NCBI GenBank assembly: GCA_007126465.1
Contig: SLBE01000046.1
Span: forward strand, 1-25,490
Length of the DNA: 25,490 bases
Source of the DNA: Syntrophomonadaceae bacterium
GTDB lineage: Bacteria > Bacillota > Dethiobacteria > DTU022
Direction of reading: 5' to 3'
Both the position numbers and the translations under genes were made by a program. This document shows, piece by piece, positions 7,037 to 14,473 of the stretch. A model generated the notes under the pieces. It was not told the origin of the DNA. It did not search any database and saw only the letters and a list, made by a program, of their open reading frames with translations. Each line of letters starts with the position of its first letter. The stretch's first letter is position 1.

Positions 7037-8875
7037 ATGTGCGGTATTGTTGGTTATACAGGCTTTAAAGAAGCAAATACAATTCTAATAGATGGCTTAA
7101 AAAAGCTCGAATACCGTGGTTATGACTCTGCCGGCATAGCCCTGCAGCTTGAAGGTAAATTAAAGATCACTAAAGCGGCAGGATCTGTTGCCGACCTCGA
7201 AAGTAAAATGGATGAAGGAGACAGCGAGGTTAAAGTCGGAATAGGCCACACCCGCTGGGCAACCCACGGCCGCCCGACTGACGAAAACGCTCACCCCCAC
7301 TATAGCTGTTGCGAAAAATTTGCCGTTATTCACAACGGTATTATAGAAAATCATCAAGCCCTGCGTCAGTGGTTGAAAGAGGAGACAGGCCACGAATTCC
7401 GATCAGAAACCGATACCGAAGTCCTGGCTCACCTGGTGGAAGAATACTATAAAGATGATCTTCTCGAGGCAGTACGCAATGCGGTTGCCAGGGTGGAAGG
7501 CTCATATGCCATGGTAGTTATATCTTCCCATGAGCCTGAACGCCTGGTTTGTGCCCGCCAGGACAGCCCCCTGATTGTTGGGTTGGGTGAAGATGAAAAC
7601 TTTGTTGCCTCTGACATTCCGGCGCTTTTAGCCCATACAAGAAAAACTAAAATTTTGGAAGATGGTGAGTTTGCATCAATAACCCCCGAACAGGTTGAGA
7701 TTTTTGATGCGGAAGGCAAAAGCATTGATAAGGAAGTATTCGAAATTACCTGGGATATAGAATCAGCCGAAAAGGGCGGCTATGAACATTTTATGCTCAA
7801 GGAAATTATGGAGCAGCCTGCCGTGGCAAAAGAAACTATGCGCCAGCGTATTGACCCTGCCAACGGAAGAGTTAAGCTGGATGAGATCAACTTAACAGAT
7901 GAAGAAATTCAGACGTTAGATAATATATATATTGTAGCCTGCGGCACTGCCTACCATGCCGGTCTTCTTGGTAAAGCCGTGCTGGAAGATCTTGCCGGCA
8001 TACCGGTTGAAGTTGATGTCGCCTCGGAATTTCGCTACCGCAGGCCAATATTTAAAGAGAACCAGCTGGTTATAGTGATCAGCCAGTCCGGTGAAACTGC
8101 CGATACCCTGGCTGCCCTGCGGATGGCCCGGCAAAAAGGGGTAAAGGTTCTGGCCATTACCAATGTAGTAGGCAGCTCTGTATCCCGTGAAGCGGATGAA
8201 GTTCTTTACACCTGGGCTGGTCCGGAAATCGCTGTTGCCTCTACCAAGGCTTACCTGACGCAGCTTGTTGCTCTTTACCTGGTTGCTATTTATTTCGGGG
8301 AATTGAGGGGTTACCTGGCTTCCGAAAAAGCTGATGAGCTGGTCAAAGGCTTAAAAGAGCTGCCCGGGCAGCTGGAACAGGTTCTTTCTGAAGAAAGCCT
8401 GGCTAAGCTGCACAAATACTGCGAGCATCTTTCCAAGTGGGACAACGCTTTCTTTGTCGGGCGCAACCTGGACTACCCGGTAGCCAGGGAAGGAGCCCTT
8501 AAACTAAAAGAGATATCTTATATCCATGCCGAAGCTTATGCTGCAGGGGAACTTAAACACGGGCCGCTGGCCCTGATCGTAGATGGCGTGCCGGTAGTGG
8601 CATTGATAACACAAAAAGCTGTATACGACAAAACCCTGAGCAATATCCAGGAAGTTAATGCCCGTGGTGGCGCCGTATTTGCCATAACCATGGAAGGTAA
8701 TGATGATGTTGCCGAGCAGGTTGAGTCGGTATTTTATCTGCCCCCGGTTAACGATGTCCTGGCTCCGGTCCTGGCAGCAGTGCCGACCCAGTTAATTGCT
8801 TACTATACCGCCCTGGCCCGCGGCAGTTCAGTTGATAAACCCCGTAACCTGGCTAAGAGTGTTACTGTGGAGTAG
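7037..8875 (+). CDS. glmS: glutamine--fructose-6-phosphate aminotransferase GlmS
   Basis: A 612-residue enzyme making glucosamine-6-phosphate from fructose-6-phosphate and glutamine, the first committed step of amino sugar synthesis. The N-terminal glutaminase domain starts MCGIVGY, with the nucleophile Cys2 exposed after Met removal, and shows GHTRWATHG and HNGIIEN. Two SIS sugar isomerase domains follow (ISQSGETADTLAAL; later FFVGRNLDYPVAREGALKLK). The C-terminus DKPRNLAKSVTVE is the family's closing motif. GGGGG lies seven bases before the ATG. It follows glmM by 166 bases with its own promoter candidate and is followed by a hairpin, so it probably ends this transcript. Confidence 0.97.
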   Translation: MCGIVGYTGFKEANTILIDGLKKLEYRGYDSAGIALQLEGKLKITKAAGSVADLESKMDEGDSEVKVGIGHTRWATHGRPTDENAHPHYSCCEKFAVIHNGIIENHQALRQWLKEETGHEFRSETDTEVLAHLVEEYYKDDLLEAVRNAVARVEGSYAMVVISSHEPERLVCARQDSPLIVGLGEDENFVASDIPALLAHTRKTKILEDGEFASITPEQVEIFDAEGKSIDKEVFEITWDIESAEKGGYEHFMLKEIMEQPAVAKETMRQRIDPANGRVKLDEINLTDEEIQTLDNIYIVACGTAYHAGLLGKAVLEDLAGIPVEVDVASEFRYRRPIFKENQLVIVISQSGETADTLAALRMARQKGVKVLAITNVVGSSVSREADEVLYTWAGPEIAVASTKAYLTQLVALYLVAIYFGELRGYLASEKADELVKGLKELPGQLEQVLSEESLAKLHKYCEHLSKWDNAFFVGRNLDYPVAREGALKLKEISYIHAEAYAAGELKHGPLALIVDGVPVVALITQKAVYDKTLSNIQEVNARGGAVFAITMEGNDDVAEQVESVFYLPPVNDVLAPVLAAVPTQLIAYYTALARGSSVDKPRNLAKSVTVE

Positions 8876-8901
8876 GTCATATATAGTATTTATATTAGAG
8901 C

Positions 8902-8936
8902 ATACGGTATGTTTGTAACAATCAGACATGCCGTAT
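8902..8936 (+). terminator. hairpin after glmS, probable terminator
   Basis: ATACGGTATGTTTG (8902-8915) pairs along all 14 positions, two of them G-U, with CAGACATGCCGTAT (8923-8936) around a seven-base loop. The following bases are TTGTATATG, a poor U tract, so termination may be partial. Confidence 0.6.
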
Positions 8937-9081
8937 TTGTATATGTATGCCATAAATAGTTAATTATACAAGTAAAAACTTTACTTTAAGAAGGAAAGCA
9001 AGTATGATAATATAAAATTAAGTGCATTAGGTGTACATATGTGCAGGTAAAGGTAGTCATTACCAGGTGGCGGGTGATTAT

Positions 9082-9741
9082 ATGCATACCCATAAAGTTG
9101 ATACAGAGTTAGTTTGTTTCGTTTGTAATAAACTTACAATACACAATATTGAGTATGCTGATAATCGCATGAATAATATTACCTGCAGCACCTGTGGTGT
9201 AAAATATGAACTGGTTATCGAAGTTAGCATTTCTTATCATACTGAAAATATACTGAAACGCATTCTGACTAAACCTCACCGAATTTTAGATGAAACTCAC
9301 ACTGATTTAATTGAATTTATTTATTCTTTGCCACTAAGGGTAGTATCGAAGCCATATAGGCTGGTAAATGAAATTATTGTAGAACCAGGTCAATCTACTG
9401 ATGAATCTAAGAAAAATGAAACAGATATTTTTTGCAGCTACTGTTCAGAGCCCACCTCGCATAGTATTTATTATTTTGACAATAGAATGCAATATTCGGT
9501 TTGCTCTCAATGTGGCTTGAAAATAGAGTTTCTTTGTCTGGTAGTTAAGTACAAGAACTATCCTGAAGAATTAATGCACCGAATTGTAACTAAACCTGAA
9601 CGGATTTTGAAAGAGTTACACAGCCAGCGTTCCAGCTTGTTATACTCCATTCCGATAAGGGTTGTTACTAAGCCTTATCGCCTCCTCAGGGAATTTGTTG
9701 CCAGGATGAAAAATACAACCTCAAACAAAAGCAATTTCTAA
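9082..9741 (+). CDS. tandem double zinc ribbon protein, 'bh protein'-like
   Basis: A 219-residue protein built of two similar halves. Each has a four-cysteine zinc ribbon (C12, C15, C35, C38 and C118, C121, C141, C144, all offset by exactly 106) followed by a basic helical tail: RILTKPHRILDE ... PLRVVSKPYRLVNE in unit 1 and RIVTKPERILKE ... PIRVVTKPYRLLRE in unit 2. The unit resembles the small uncharacterised 'bh protein' of Clostridia and Bacilli, normally a single copy as I recall it. The function is unknown; a nucleic acid or protein docking role is only a guess. The start at ATG 9082 follows GGTGAT; a GTG at 9031 would add 17 residues without a clear site. The gene is AT-rich compared with glmS. 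Confidence 0.65.
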   Translation: MHTHKVDTELVCFVCNKLTIHNIEYADNRMNNITCSTCGVKYELVIEVSISYHTENILKRILTKPHRILDETHTDLIEFIYSLPLRVVSKPYRLVNEIIVEPGQSTDESKKNETDIFCSYCSEPTSHSIYYFDNRMQYSVCSQCGLKIEFLCLVVKYKNYPEELMHRIVTKPERILKELHSQRSSLLYSIPIRVVTKPYRLLREFVARMKNTTSNKSNF

Positions 9742-9761
9742 TTAAGCTAACACAAACTTTT

Positions 9762-9839
9762 CCCCTATTTTCTAATAAGGTAACTAAAACAGGGATCTGT
9801 AAAGCATGATCGCTGCTTTAGAATGTGCAGAAAATGGGG
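9762..9839 (+). other. nested inverted repeats, possible folded RNA
   Basis: An outer stem CCCCTATTTTCT (9762-9773) pairs with AGAAAATGGGG (9829-9839) with one bulged T. It encloses a perfect seven-base hairpin TAAAGCA (9800-9806) with TGCTTTA (9814-9820), and a small ACAG/CTGT stem at 9789-9800 that shares one base with it. It lies upstream of the promoters, so it would be in the 3' end of the zinc ribbon transcript. No known RNA family was recognised. Confidence 0.35.
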
Positions 9840-9879
9840 CAATTGGATAATTGAGACATTAAAAGACAGTTTTTTTGTA

Positions 9880-9908
9880 TTGACAAAACAGGCAAGAGTA
9901 ATTATACT
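9880..9908 (+). promoter_or_regulatory. strong sigma-A-like promoter for the PTS-methyltransferase operon
   Basis: A perfect TTGACA (9880-9885), a 17-base spacer and TATACT (9903-9908, one mismatch) form the best promoter in the window. It points into the aldolase-like gene 155 bases downstream. Confidence 0.7.
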
Positions 9909-9924
9909 GAAAATGAACTAATGA

Positions 9925-9953
9925 TTGACATGTGAACAGATGTGCAATATCAG
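9925..9953 (+). promoter_or_regulatory. second promoter or operator candidate
   Basis: A second TTGACA (9925-9930) with a 17-base spacer and TATCAG (9948-9953). Within it TTGACATGTGAA (9925-9936) is palindromic at 10 of 12 positions and TGAACA-GA-TGTGCA (9933-9946) is another imperfect inverted repeat. This spot is the natural place for the operon's SorC-type regulator to bind. Confidence 0.4.
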
Positions 9954-10062
9954 ATTATTTAGGTTTCTTCCATTCGTTGAACTTTAATAGTGTCATAACA
10001 GCTTAGCATGTGAGGGTTAAGATAAAGCTTTTAACTTTAACAAATTGAGGTGACTTCTTGTT

Positions 10063-10737
10063 ATGATGTTAGCTGATTTGAGGCAGGCAGTAATAGAAAC
10101 TGCCCGTAAGATGAAAGAATACGGGTTAGTTGAGCTGGCTGGGGGAACTGTTTGTGCTGTTGATAAAGAAACCTCACTGGTTGCAATTACTCCAAGTGGA
10201 TTGGAGTATGACAATATGCAGCCGGAAGATGTTTGTCTGGTAGATTATGATTTAAGGTTAGTGGATGGCAGGCTAAAGCCTTCAATTGCTTCAGATATGT
10301 TTACAGAAATAATTAAAGCCCGCCCTGATGTCGGCGCAGTAATACATACTCACTCAAGTTATGCAACTGCATTCGCCTCGTTAAATCGAGAAATCCCTGT
10401 TATTACCACTACGCAAGCTAACCTGGTTGGAGGAACAGTACCTGTAGTAAGGCCGCTCCACCCAGGACCACATACAAAAGAATACTTAGCGAATATTGTA
10501 AAAACTCTCGGAAACGGTAAAGCTGTTAATCTAATGTGTCATGGCCCTATAGTCGTAGGTGATGATCTGGATGACTGTTTAGCTGTTGCTGTAACCATAG
10601 AAAGCACAGCAGCGATAGCAATTAGGGCTGCAGCTCTTGGCAATCCAGTCTGTTTGAACCAGGATGATACAAAGCTTGCCTATGACTATTGCCGTAGAGC
10701 TGTAGGGCAAAAAAAACATAATGAAAGGGGGGAATAA
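10063..10737 (+). CDS. class II aldolase/adducin-fold protein, divergent
   Basis: A 224-residue protein of the FucA/AraD (class II aldolase/adducin) family, normally zinc-dependent aldolases or 4-epimerases acting on phosphorylated sugars. The zinc histidines are visible as H95 and H97 (VIHTHSS) and H160 (MCHGPIVVG). Other key places differ: the phosphate-binding GNxS motif reads GTVC (28-31), and in an ungapped alignment with FucA the catalytic Glu of PSSE becomes Ala (PSIA, 73-76), with Asp78 two residues later. It may therefore have altered chemistry. The start ATG has GAGGTGA nine bases upstream. It is the first gene of the operon, directly before PTS genes, where an aldolase or epimerase for the phosphorylated product would fit. 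Confidence 0.82.
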   Translation: MMLADLRQAVIETARKMKEYGLVELAGGTVCAVDKETSLVAITPSGLEYDNMQPEDVCLVDYDLRLVDGRLKPSIASDMFTEIIKARPDVGAVIHTHSSYATAFASLNREIPVITTTQANLVGGTVPVVRPLHPGPHTKEYLANIVKTLGNGKAVNLMCHGPIVVGDDLDDCLAVAVTIESTAAIAIRAAALGNPVCLNQDDTKLAYDYCRRAVGQKKHNERGE

Positions 10738-10738
10738 T

Positions 10739-11047
10739 GTGGACCAAAAGTTAATTCTTGTTGTTTGCGGGGCAGGTATTAATACCTCCACTATGGCAGG
10801 GGAATTCATATCGGACGAAATCAGTAAGCGCAAACTTAAAAACGTTAAGGTAAAAACTGTACTTGTTAATGATTTGCCTCGCTATAAAGGTCAAAAGGAT
10901 ATGGCAATTGTTTATATGACTAAGGTTGACACTGATATGGGTGTTCCATCTTTCCAGGGTATGAACTTTCTGATTGGCACGCGTGATACAAAGCTTGAGC
11001 TGTTCGATAAAATCCTTGAATCTTTGGATGTTGAGCAGCAGGGTTAA
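10739..11047 (+). CDS. PTS galactitol-type EIIB component
   Basis: A 102-residue cytosolic phosphocarrier of the galactitol/lactose EIIB fold. The active cysteine is C10 in LVVCGAGINTSTM, matching the canonical C-G-x-G-x-x-T-S-T loop, so it should accept phosphate from EIIA and pass it to the substrate at EIIC. GTG at 10739 is chosen because a GGGGGG stretch lies six bases upstream; an ATG at 10721 would overlap the aldolase-like gene. It starts one base after that gene's stop codon. Together with the EIIC and EIIA genes it forms a GatABC-like permease. The actual sugar or polyol cannot be told from the sequence. Confidence 0.88.
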   Translation: MDQKLILVVCGAGINTSTMAGEFISDEISKRKLKNVKVKTVLVNDLPRYKGQKDMAIVYMTKVDTDMGVPSFQGMNFLIGTRDTKLELFDKILESLDVEQQG

Positions 11048-11086
11048 AAAAGAAGCAGTTAAAAAAATGTTTAGGAGGTTTTATCG

Positions 11087-12364
11087 ATGAGTGGAATTTA
11101 TTCTACAATTGTTGCTGGAGTTGATTGGTTTGTAGCCCTTGGTCCTTCCGTAATGATTGCAATTGTTCTCACAGTTCTTGGTACTGCTTTTGGGGCAGGT
11201 TTTTCAAAAAGCCTTCGTGGTGGGATTATTACCGGAGTTGGGTTAGCCGGTCTATTCCTGGTGGTTGACTTAATTGTTGCTGCCCTCTTACCAGCTATTA
11301 ACGCGATGGCTGAAAACTTTAACCTGCAGTTAAGGCTGGTTGATGTGGGCTGGGCTGATGCAGGGATTGCCTGGGGGTGGCCCGGGGTCGCCGGTGTTAT
11401 GCTGGGCATCATTGCTGTAAATATCATAATGGTCCTACTTAAATTAACAAAAACACTGTGGACAGATGTTTGGAGTTACTGGCATGGCCAGGTTTGCGGG
11501 GCATTTGTTTGGGTTGTAACCGGAAGCGTTACACTTGGCATTATCGCTGCAATAATTTACCTGGTTATCGGTAGCCTGTTTTCAGATATTACAGCAAAGC
11601 GCTACCAGGAGTATAATGATATGCCAGGGATTGGAGTGCCCTGCGGCCCTACTGTGCTGGCCAGTGTTTTTGCCATCCCGGTTAGCGCAGCCCTCAATAA
11701 AATTCCTGGAATTAACAAGTTAAACGCTTCACCTGAATCAATCAAGGAAAGGTTCGGGGTTTTCGGGGAAGTATCAGTTATGGGTGCAATAATTGGCCTT
11801 ATTATTGGATTACTTGCAGGCTATGGTGTCGCCGGTGCTTTGGTCCTGTCTATGCAGGTTGCTGCTATCATGCTTATTTTGCCCCGGATGGTCTCAATTA
11901 TTGCGGAAGGTTTAATACCGATCACTATGAAAGTTGCCGAATTCGTGCGTGAACGTTTTAAAGATCGCGAACTGCATGTTGGGGTTGACTGTGCTGTGTT
12001 GTTGGGGCATTCTTCGGTGATGGCTTCAGCTTTAATTCTTTTCCCCCTATCTATTCTGCTGGCTGCAGCACTACCCGGTAATGGAATGCTGCCCATAGCA
12101 AGTCTTGCGCTTATTCCATTTCTGGCTGGAGCGGTTGTACCTTTTACCAGGGGAAATGTTATTCACACCGTGATTATTGTCCTGCTGCTTCTTATTCCTT
12201 ACCTGTATGCAGCTACTAACATGTCTCCTGTTCACACTGAAACCTATGCTCAACTTGGAATGTTTACTGAGGAAATTGAAGGTGGAGCGAGGTTTGCCAG
12301 CTGGGACATGGGTGGAGATCCAATTAGCTGGATAATTAACCAGATCTTCAGGCTTTTTAGCTAA
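11087..12364 (+). CDS. PTS galactitol-family EIIC permease (GatC-like)
   Basis: A 425-residue polytopic membrane protein with about ten to twelve hydrophobic segments. The order of features follows GatC: LGPSVMIAIVLTVLGTAFGAG near the N-terminus, LQLRLVDVGWADAGIAW, then DVWSYWHGQVCGAF, a cytosolic loop with the PGINKLNASPESIKERFGVFGE element, and a C-terminal NMSPVHTETYAQLG-type stretch. It would carry the substrate across the membrane while EIIB phosphorylates it. AGGAGG precedes the ATG at normal spacing. EIIB lies 39 bases upstream; a 15-bp hairpin separates it from the EIIA gene. GatC-family permeases handle galactitol, arabitol and related polyols, so the substrate class is an inference. 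Confidence 0.9.
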   Translation: MSGIYSTIVAGVDWFVALGPSVMIAIVLTVLGTAFGAGFSKSLRGGIITGVGLAGLFLVVDLIVAALLPAINAMAENFNLQLRLVDVGWADAGIAWGWPGVAGVMLGIIAVNIIMVLLKLTKTLWTDVWSYWHGQVCGAFVWVVTGSVTLGIIAAIIYLVIGSLFSDITAKRYQEYNDMPGIGVPCGPTVLASVFAIPVSAALNKIPGINKLNASPESIKERFGVFGEVSVMGAIIGLIIGLLAGYGVAGALVLSMQVAAIMLILPRMVSIIAEGLIPITMKVAEFVRERFKDRELHVGVDCAVLLGHSSVMASALILFPLSILLAAALPGNGMLPIASLALIPFLAGAVVPFTRGNVIHTVIIVLLLLIPYLYAATNMSPVHTETYAQLGMFTEEIEGGARFASWDMGGDPISWIINQIFRLFS

Positions 12365-12381
12365 AAGGTAATGTAATATGA

Positions 12382-12417
12382 GTGTATTCTTCCAGGGTTC
12401 AACCTGGAAGAATACAC
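12382..12417 (+). other. perfect 15-bp intercistronic hairpin
   Basis: GTGTATTCTTCCAGG (12382-12396) and CCTGGAAGAATACAC (12403-12417) pair perfectly around a six-base loop between the EIIC and EIIA genes. There is no T run after it, so it is more likely an mRNA processing or stability element than a terminator; it may set different levels for the permease and the soluble parts. Confidence 0.6.
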
Positions 12418-12443
12418 CTTGAATAAGGTTGGTGAAGGATAAG

Positions 12444-12902
12444 GTGAAATATTTTAACGAAGACTTAATTATGACAGGCCTTCCAGCTGAAAGCAGTGAT
12501 GAAGTGATCAACAGCTTAGTAGGCAAAATGGCAGACAAAGGGTATGTTACCCCTGATTATGCTTTGGAAGTAACCGAAAGGGAAAAAAAACACCCAACCG
12601 GCCTTCCAACCCAGGAGGTTAAAGTAGCAATTCCACATGCCGGTGCAGATAACGTTATAAAGCCTGGTGTTGCTTTAGCCGTCCTAAAAAAACCGGTAGT
12701 ATTTTGCAACATGGAAAACCCTGACCAGGATTTGGATGTCAGTATTGTATTTTTACTGGCCAATAAAGATAGCGGGGATCAATTGAAAGATTTGCAGTCG
12801 CTGACAGGTCTTTTTGCTGATCCATCAATTCTTCAGCGTGTTGTTAAATCCGGCAGTGCAAAAGAAATTGCCGAATTACTTAACCAAAGATTATCTAACT
12901 AG
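12444..12902 (+). CDS. PTS EIIA component, mannitol/fructose (type 2) family
   Basis: A 152-residue cytosolic phosphocarrier that takes phosphate from HPr and hands it to EIIB. The active histidine is H65 in KVAIPHAGADNV, preceded by EREKKHPTGLPT, the usual E-R-E...PTGL pattern of the type 2 EIIA fold. The start is uncertain: GTG at 12444 has AAGGA four bases upstream and gives MKYFNEDLIM, which matches GatA proteins; GTG at 12432 or TTG at 12429 would add four or five residues. With the EIIB and EIIC genes upstream it makes a complete galactitol-type permease, and the HPr and enzyme I genes that feed it lie further down the same strand. Confidence 0.88.
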   Translation: MKYFNEDLIMTGLPAESSDEVINSLVGKMADKGYVTPDYALEVTEREKKHPTGLPTQEVKVAIPHAGADNVIKPGVALAVLKKPVVFCNMENPDQDLDVSIVFLLANKDSGDQLKDLQSLTGLFADPSILQRVVKSGSAKEIAELLNQRLSN

Positions 12903-12919
12903 GTAAAGGATGTGGAGAA

Positions 12920-14059
12920 GTGTTAACCCCAAGAGAAAGAGTTTTAACAGCTCTTAAACACGAGGAACCTGATCGGGTTCCACTCGGGCTAGGGGCAAGT
13001 GGAGCCAGTGTTACAGATGATGTATACTTTAAATTGAAAGATTACTTTGGTATCGAGGGCGATGTTGAACCATTTCGTTCCGGCCATGGAGATAACATAT
13101 ATGACCCAAGGGTTTTTGATTGTTTAGGGGTGGACTTCAGGCATGTTTTTTTAAGATCTTCTTTAGACTTTAAGCCTCCTGTAAACGAGGATGGAAGCCT
13201 TGTTAATGAATGGGGCGTTGCTGTAAAAAAATATGGCCGTTTCTATGAGTGGGTTAGTCACCCTCTAGCAGAAGCAGATTTATCTGATCTTGATAATTAC
13301 AAGTGGCCTAAGCCATATACGGGGCAACGTCAACGTGGCTTGCAGGATACTGTTCAGGAATACTATCAAAAGAGCGATTTTGCTATAGCTTCTAGGTCAC
13401 CATCTCGAGGTTTTTTTGACCTGGGTATCCAGTTAAGGGGATTTGAGCGCTTTATGACCGATATGGTTCTTGACAAAAAATTCACTCATAAATTTATGGG
13501 TAAATTACTGGAAACTATTATCGGGTTTTATGATGTGCTCTTAGAACAAGCCGGCCCATATATACATATTGTTGAAACCCAGGATGATTACGGGCATCAA
13601 AACTCGCTGTTTTTCTCGCCGGCATTATTCCGTGAAATGATTAAGCCATACCGGGCAGAACTAAATGCTTTTATAAAGAAAAAAGCACCGCAAGCTTCAA
13701 TTTTTATTCACACATGTGGCGCTGTTAGTGAGCTAATCGAGGATTTAATTGATTGTGGTGTTGATGTTGTTAATCCTGTGCAGCCATTGGCTAAAGGTAT
13801 GGAAACGAAAAAACTAAAAGAAAGATTTGGCGGAAAAATTGTGTTTCATGGTGGGATTGATTTACAGAAAGCCCTGGCCGGATCAAAAGAAGATGTTGAG
13901 ATAGAAGTTAAAACCAGGCTTCGAGACCTGGCACCCGGCGGAGGTTATATTCTTTCCCCTGCCAATGTTGTTCAAGATGACGTGCCAGTTGAGAATATAG
14001 TCCTGTTGTTTGACCTGGCCAGGAAGTATGGTCAATACCCTATAGATATACCTGAATAA
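12920..14059 (+). CDS. UroD/MtaA-superfamily methyltransferase
   Basis: A 379-residue TIM-barrel protein of the uroporphyrinogen decarboxylase superfamily, in the branch that moves methyl groups to or from corrinoid proteins rather than making haem. The N-terminus MLTPRERVLTALKHEEPDRVP is typical. A zinc-type motif H264-T-C266-G is present, as in MtaA; the third ligand expected near the C-terminus is not obvious, since that stretch reads SPANVVQDDVP. The start is GTG at 12920, with AAAGGA nine bases upstream. A corrinoid protein gene lies 0.7 kb downstream, the expected partner. Its last 25 codons recur at 14385-14462. Whether it demethylates a substrate or methylates a downstream acceptor is not decided by the sequence. 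Confidence 0.85.
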   Translation: MLTPRERVLTALKHEEPDRVPLGLGASGASVTDDVYFKLKDYFGIEGDVEPFRSGHGDNIYDPRVFDCLGVDFRHVFLRSSLDFKPPVNEDGSLVNEWGVAVKKYGRFYEWVSHPLAEADLSDLDNYKWPKPYTGQRQRGLQDTVQEYYQKSDFAIASRSPSRGFFDLGIQLRGFERFMTDMVLDKKFTHKFMGKLLETIIGFYDVLLEQAGPYIHIVETQDDYGHQNSLFFSPALFREMIKPYRAELNAFIKKKAPQASIFIHTCGAVSELIEDLIDCGVDVVNPVQPLAKGMETKKLKERFGGKIVFHGGIDLQKALAGSKEDVEIEVKTRLRDLAPGGGYILSPANVVQDDVPVENIVLLFDLARKYGQYPIDIPE

Positions 14060-14356
14060 GGGGTGTAATTATGAAAAGGGTAACTGTGGCCGGAGGTTCA
14101 TGCGGCTGCTCCAGCCTGCGGCGTGCATCAGAAAAAATTGATCAATATTGTCGGTATAAAGGTATTGAAGTCAAAGTTTCTGTGCATAACTTATGGCAGT
14201 CTGTACACTTAGATCCCAGGGCGGACCTGGTCATACAAATGGTTCCGTTCTTTGAAGGGTTAAGTTGCCCTGTCTTAGATGGCCGTCCCTTTATTAAAGG
14301 CGACGGCGAAGACAACCTGTTACATGAGGTTGCTAAGTTGCTGGCATGAAATACCT
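13981..14356 (+). repeat. tandem segmental duplication, copy A
   Basis: This segment holds the last 25 codons of the methyltransferase gene plus the first IIB-like gene. It recurs 403 bases downstream at 14384-14756 (402-400 after a three-base deletion). The first 90 bases differ at two positions; the IIB-like coding part differs at about 28 of 276 aligned bases by hand count. Confidence 0.92.
14071..14349 (+). CDS. PTS IIB-like small protein, copy A
   Basis: A 92-residue protein whose length, N-terminal strand and loop (KRVTVAGGSCGCSS) and later strand DLVIQMVPFF resemble PTS EIIB of the galactitol/lactose type. The residue aligned with the phospho-cysteine of true EIIB is glycine (VAG instead of VxC); cysteines occur three and five positions further on. 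It may thus carry phosphate on a shifted cysteine, bind something else or act as a sensor. The ATG has GGGGTG upstream and follows the methyltransferase stop by 11 bases. The sequence is preserved in copy B, so the product is probably used. Calling it EIIB is tentative. Confidence 0.65.
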   Translation: MKRVTVAGGSCGCSSLRRASEKIDQYCRYKGIEVKVSVHNLWQSVHLDPRADLVIQMVPFFEGLSCPVLDGRPFIKGDGEDNLLHEVAKLLA

Positions 14357-14384
14357 TGCAAGTTTAAATTAGTAACCGAACTGC

Positions 14385-14462
14385 GTGCCAGTTGAGAATA
14401 TAGTCCTGTTGTTTGATTTGGCCAGGAAGTATGGTCAATACCCTATAGATATACCTGAATAA
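14385..14462 (+). pseudogene. 3' remnant of the methyltransferase gene
   Basis: The last 25 codons and stop of the upstream methyltransferase (VPVENIVLLFD ... PIDIPE) are repeated here without the rest of the gene. The two base changes against the parent (GAC CTG to GAT TTG) are both silent. The fragment begins with a GTG codon but has no ribosome binding site, so it is most simply a scar of the duplication. Confidence 0.85.
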
Positions 14463-14473
14463 GGGGTGTAATT

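Larger units (their letters stand above)
9742..10062 (+). other. 321-base intergenic region with RNA structure and promoters
   Basis: This gap carries a possible folded element at 9762-9839, a T run near 9870-9877 and two promoter candidates at 9880-9908 and 9925-9953. It ends with GAGGTGA, the ribosome binding site for the aldolase-like gene. No coding potential was seen. Confidence 0.6.

Noticed and set aside
12382..12417. Rho-independent terminator after EIIC
   Set aside because: The stem is strong, but no T run follows and EIIA, an obligate partner, comes right after.
14385..14462. A 25-codon gene with GTG start
   Set aside because: It is an exact protein copy of the methyltransferase C-terminus without a ribosome binding site, so a duplication scar is simpler.
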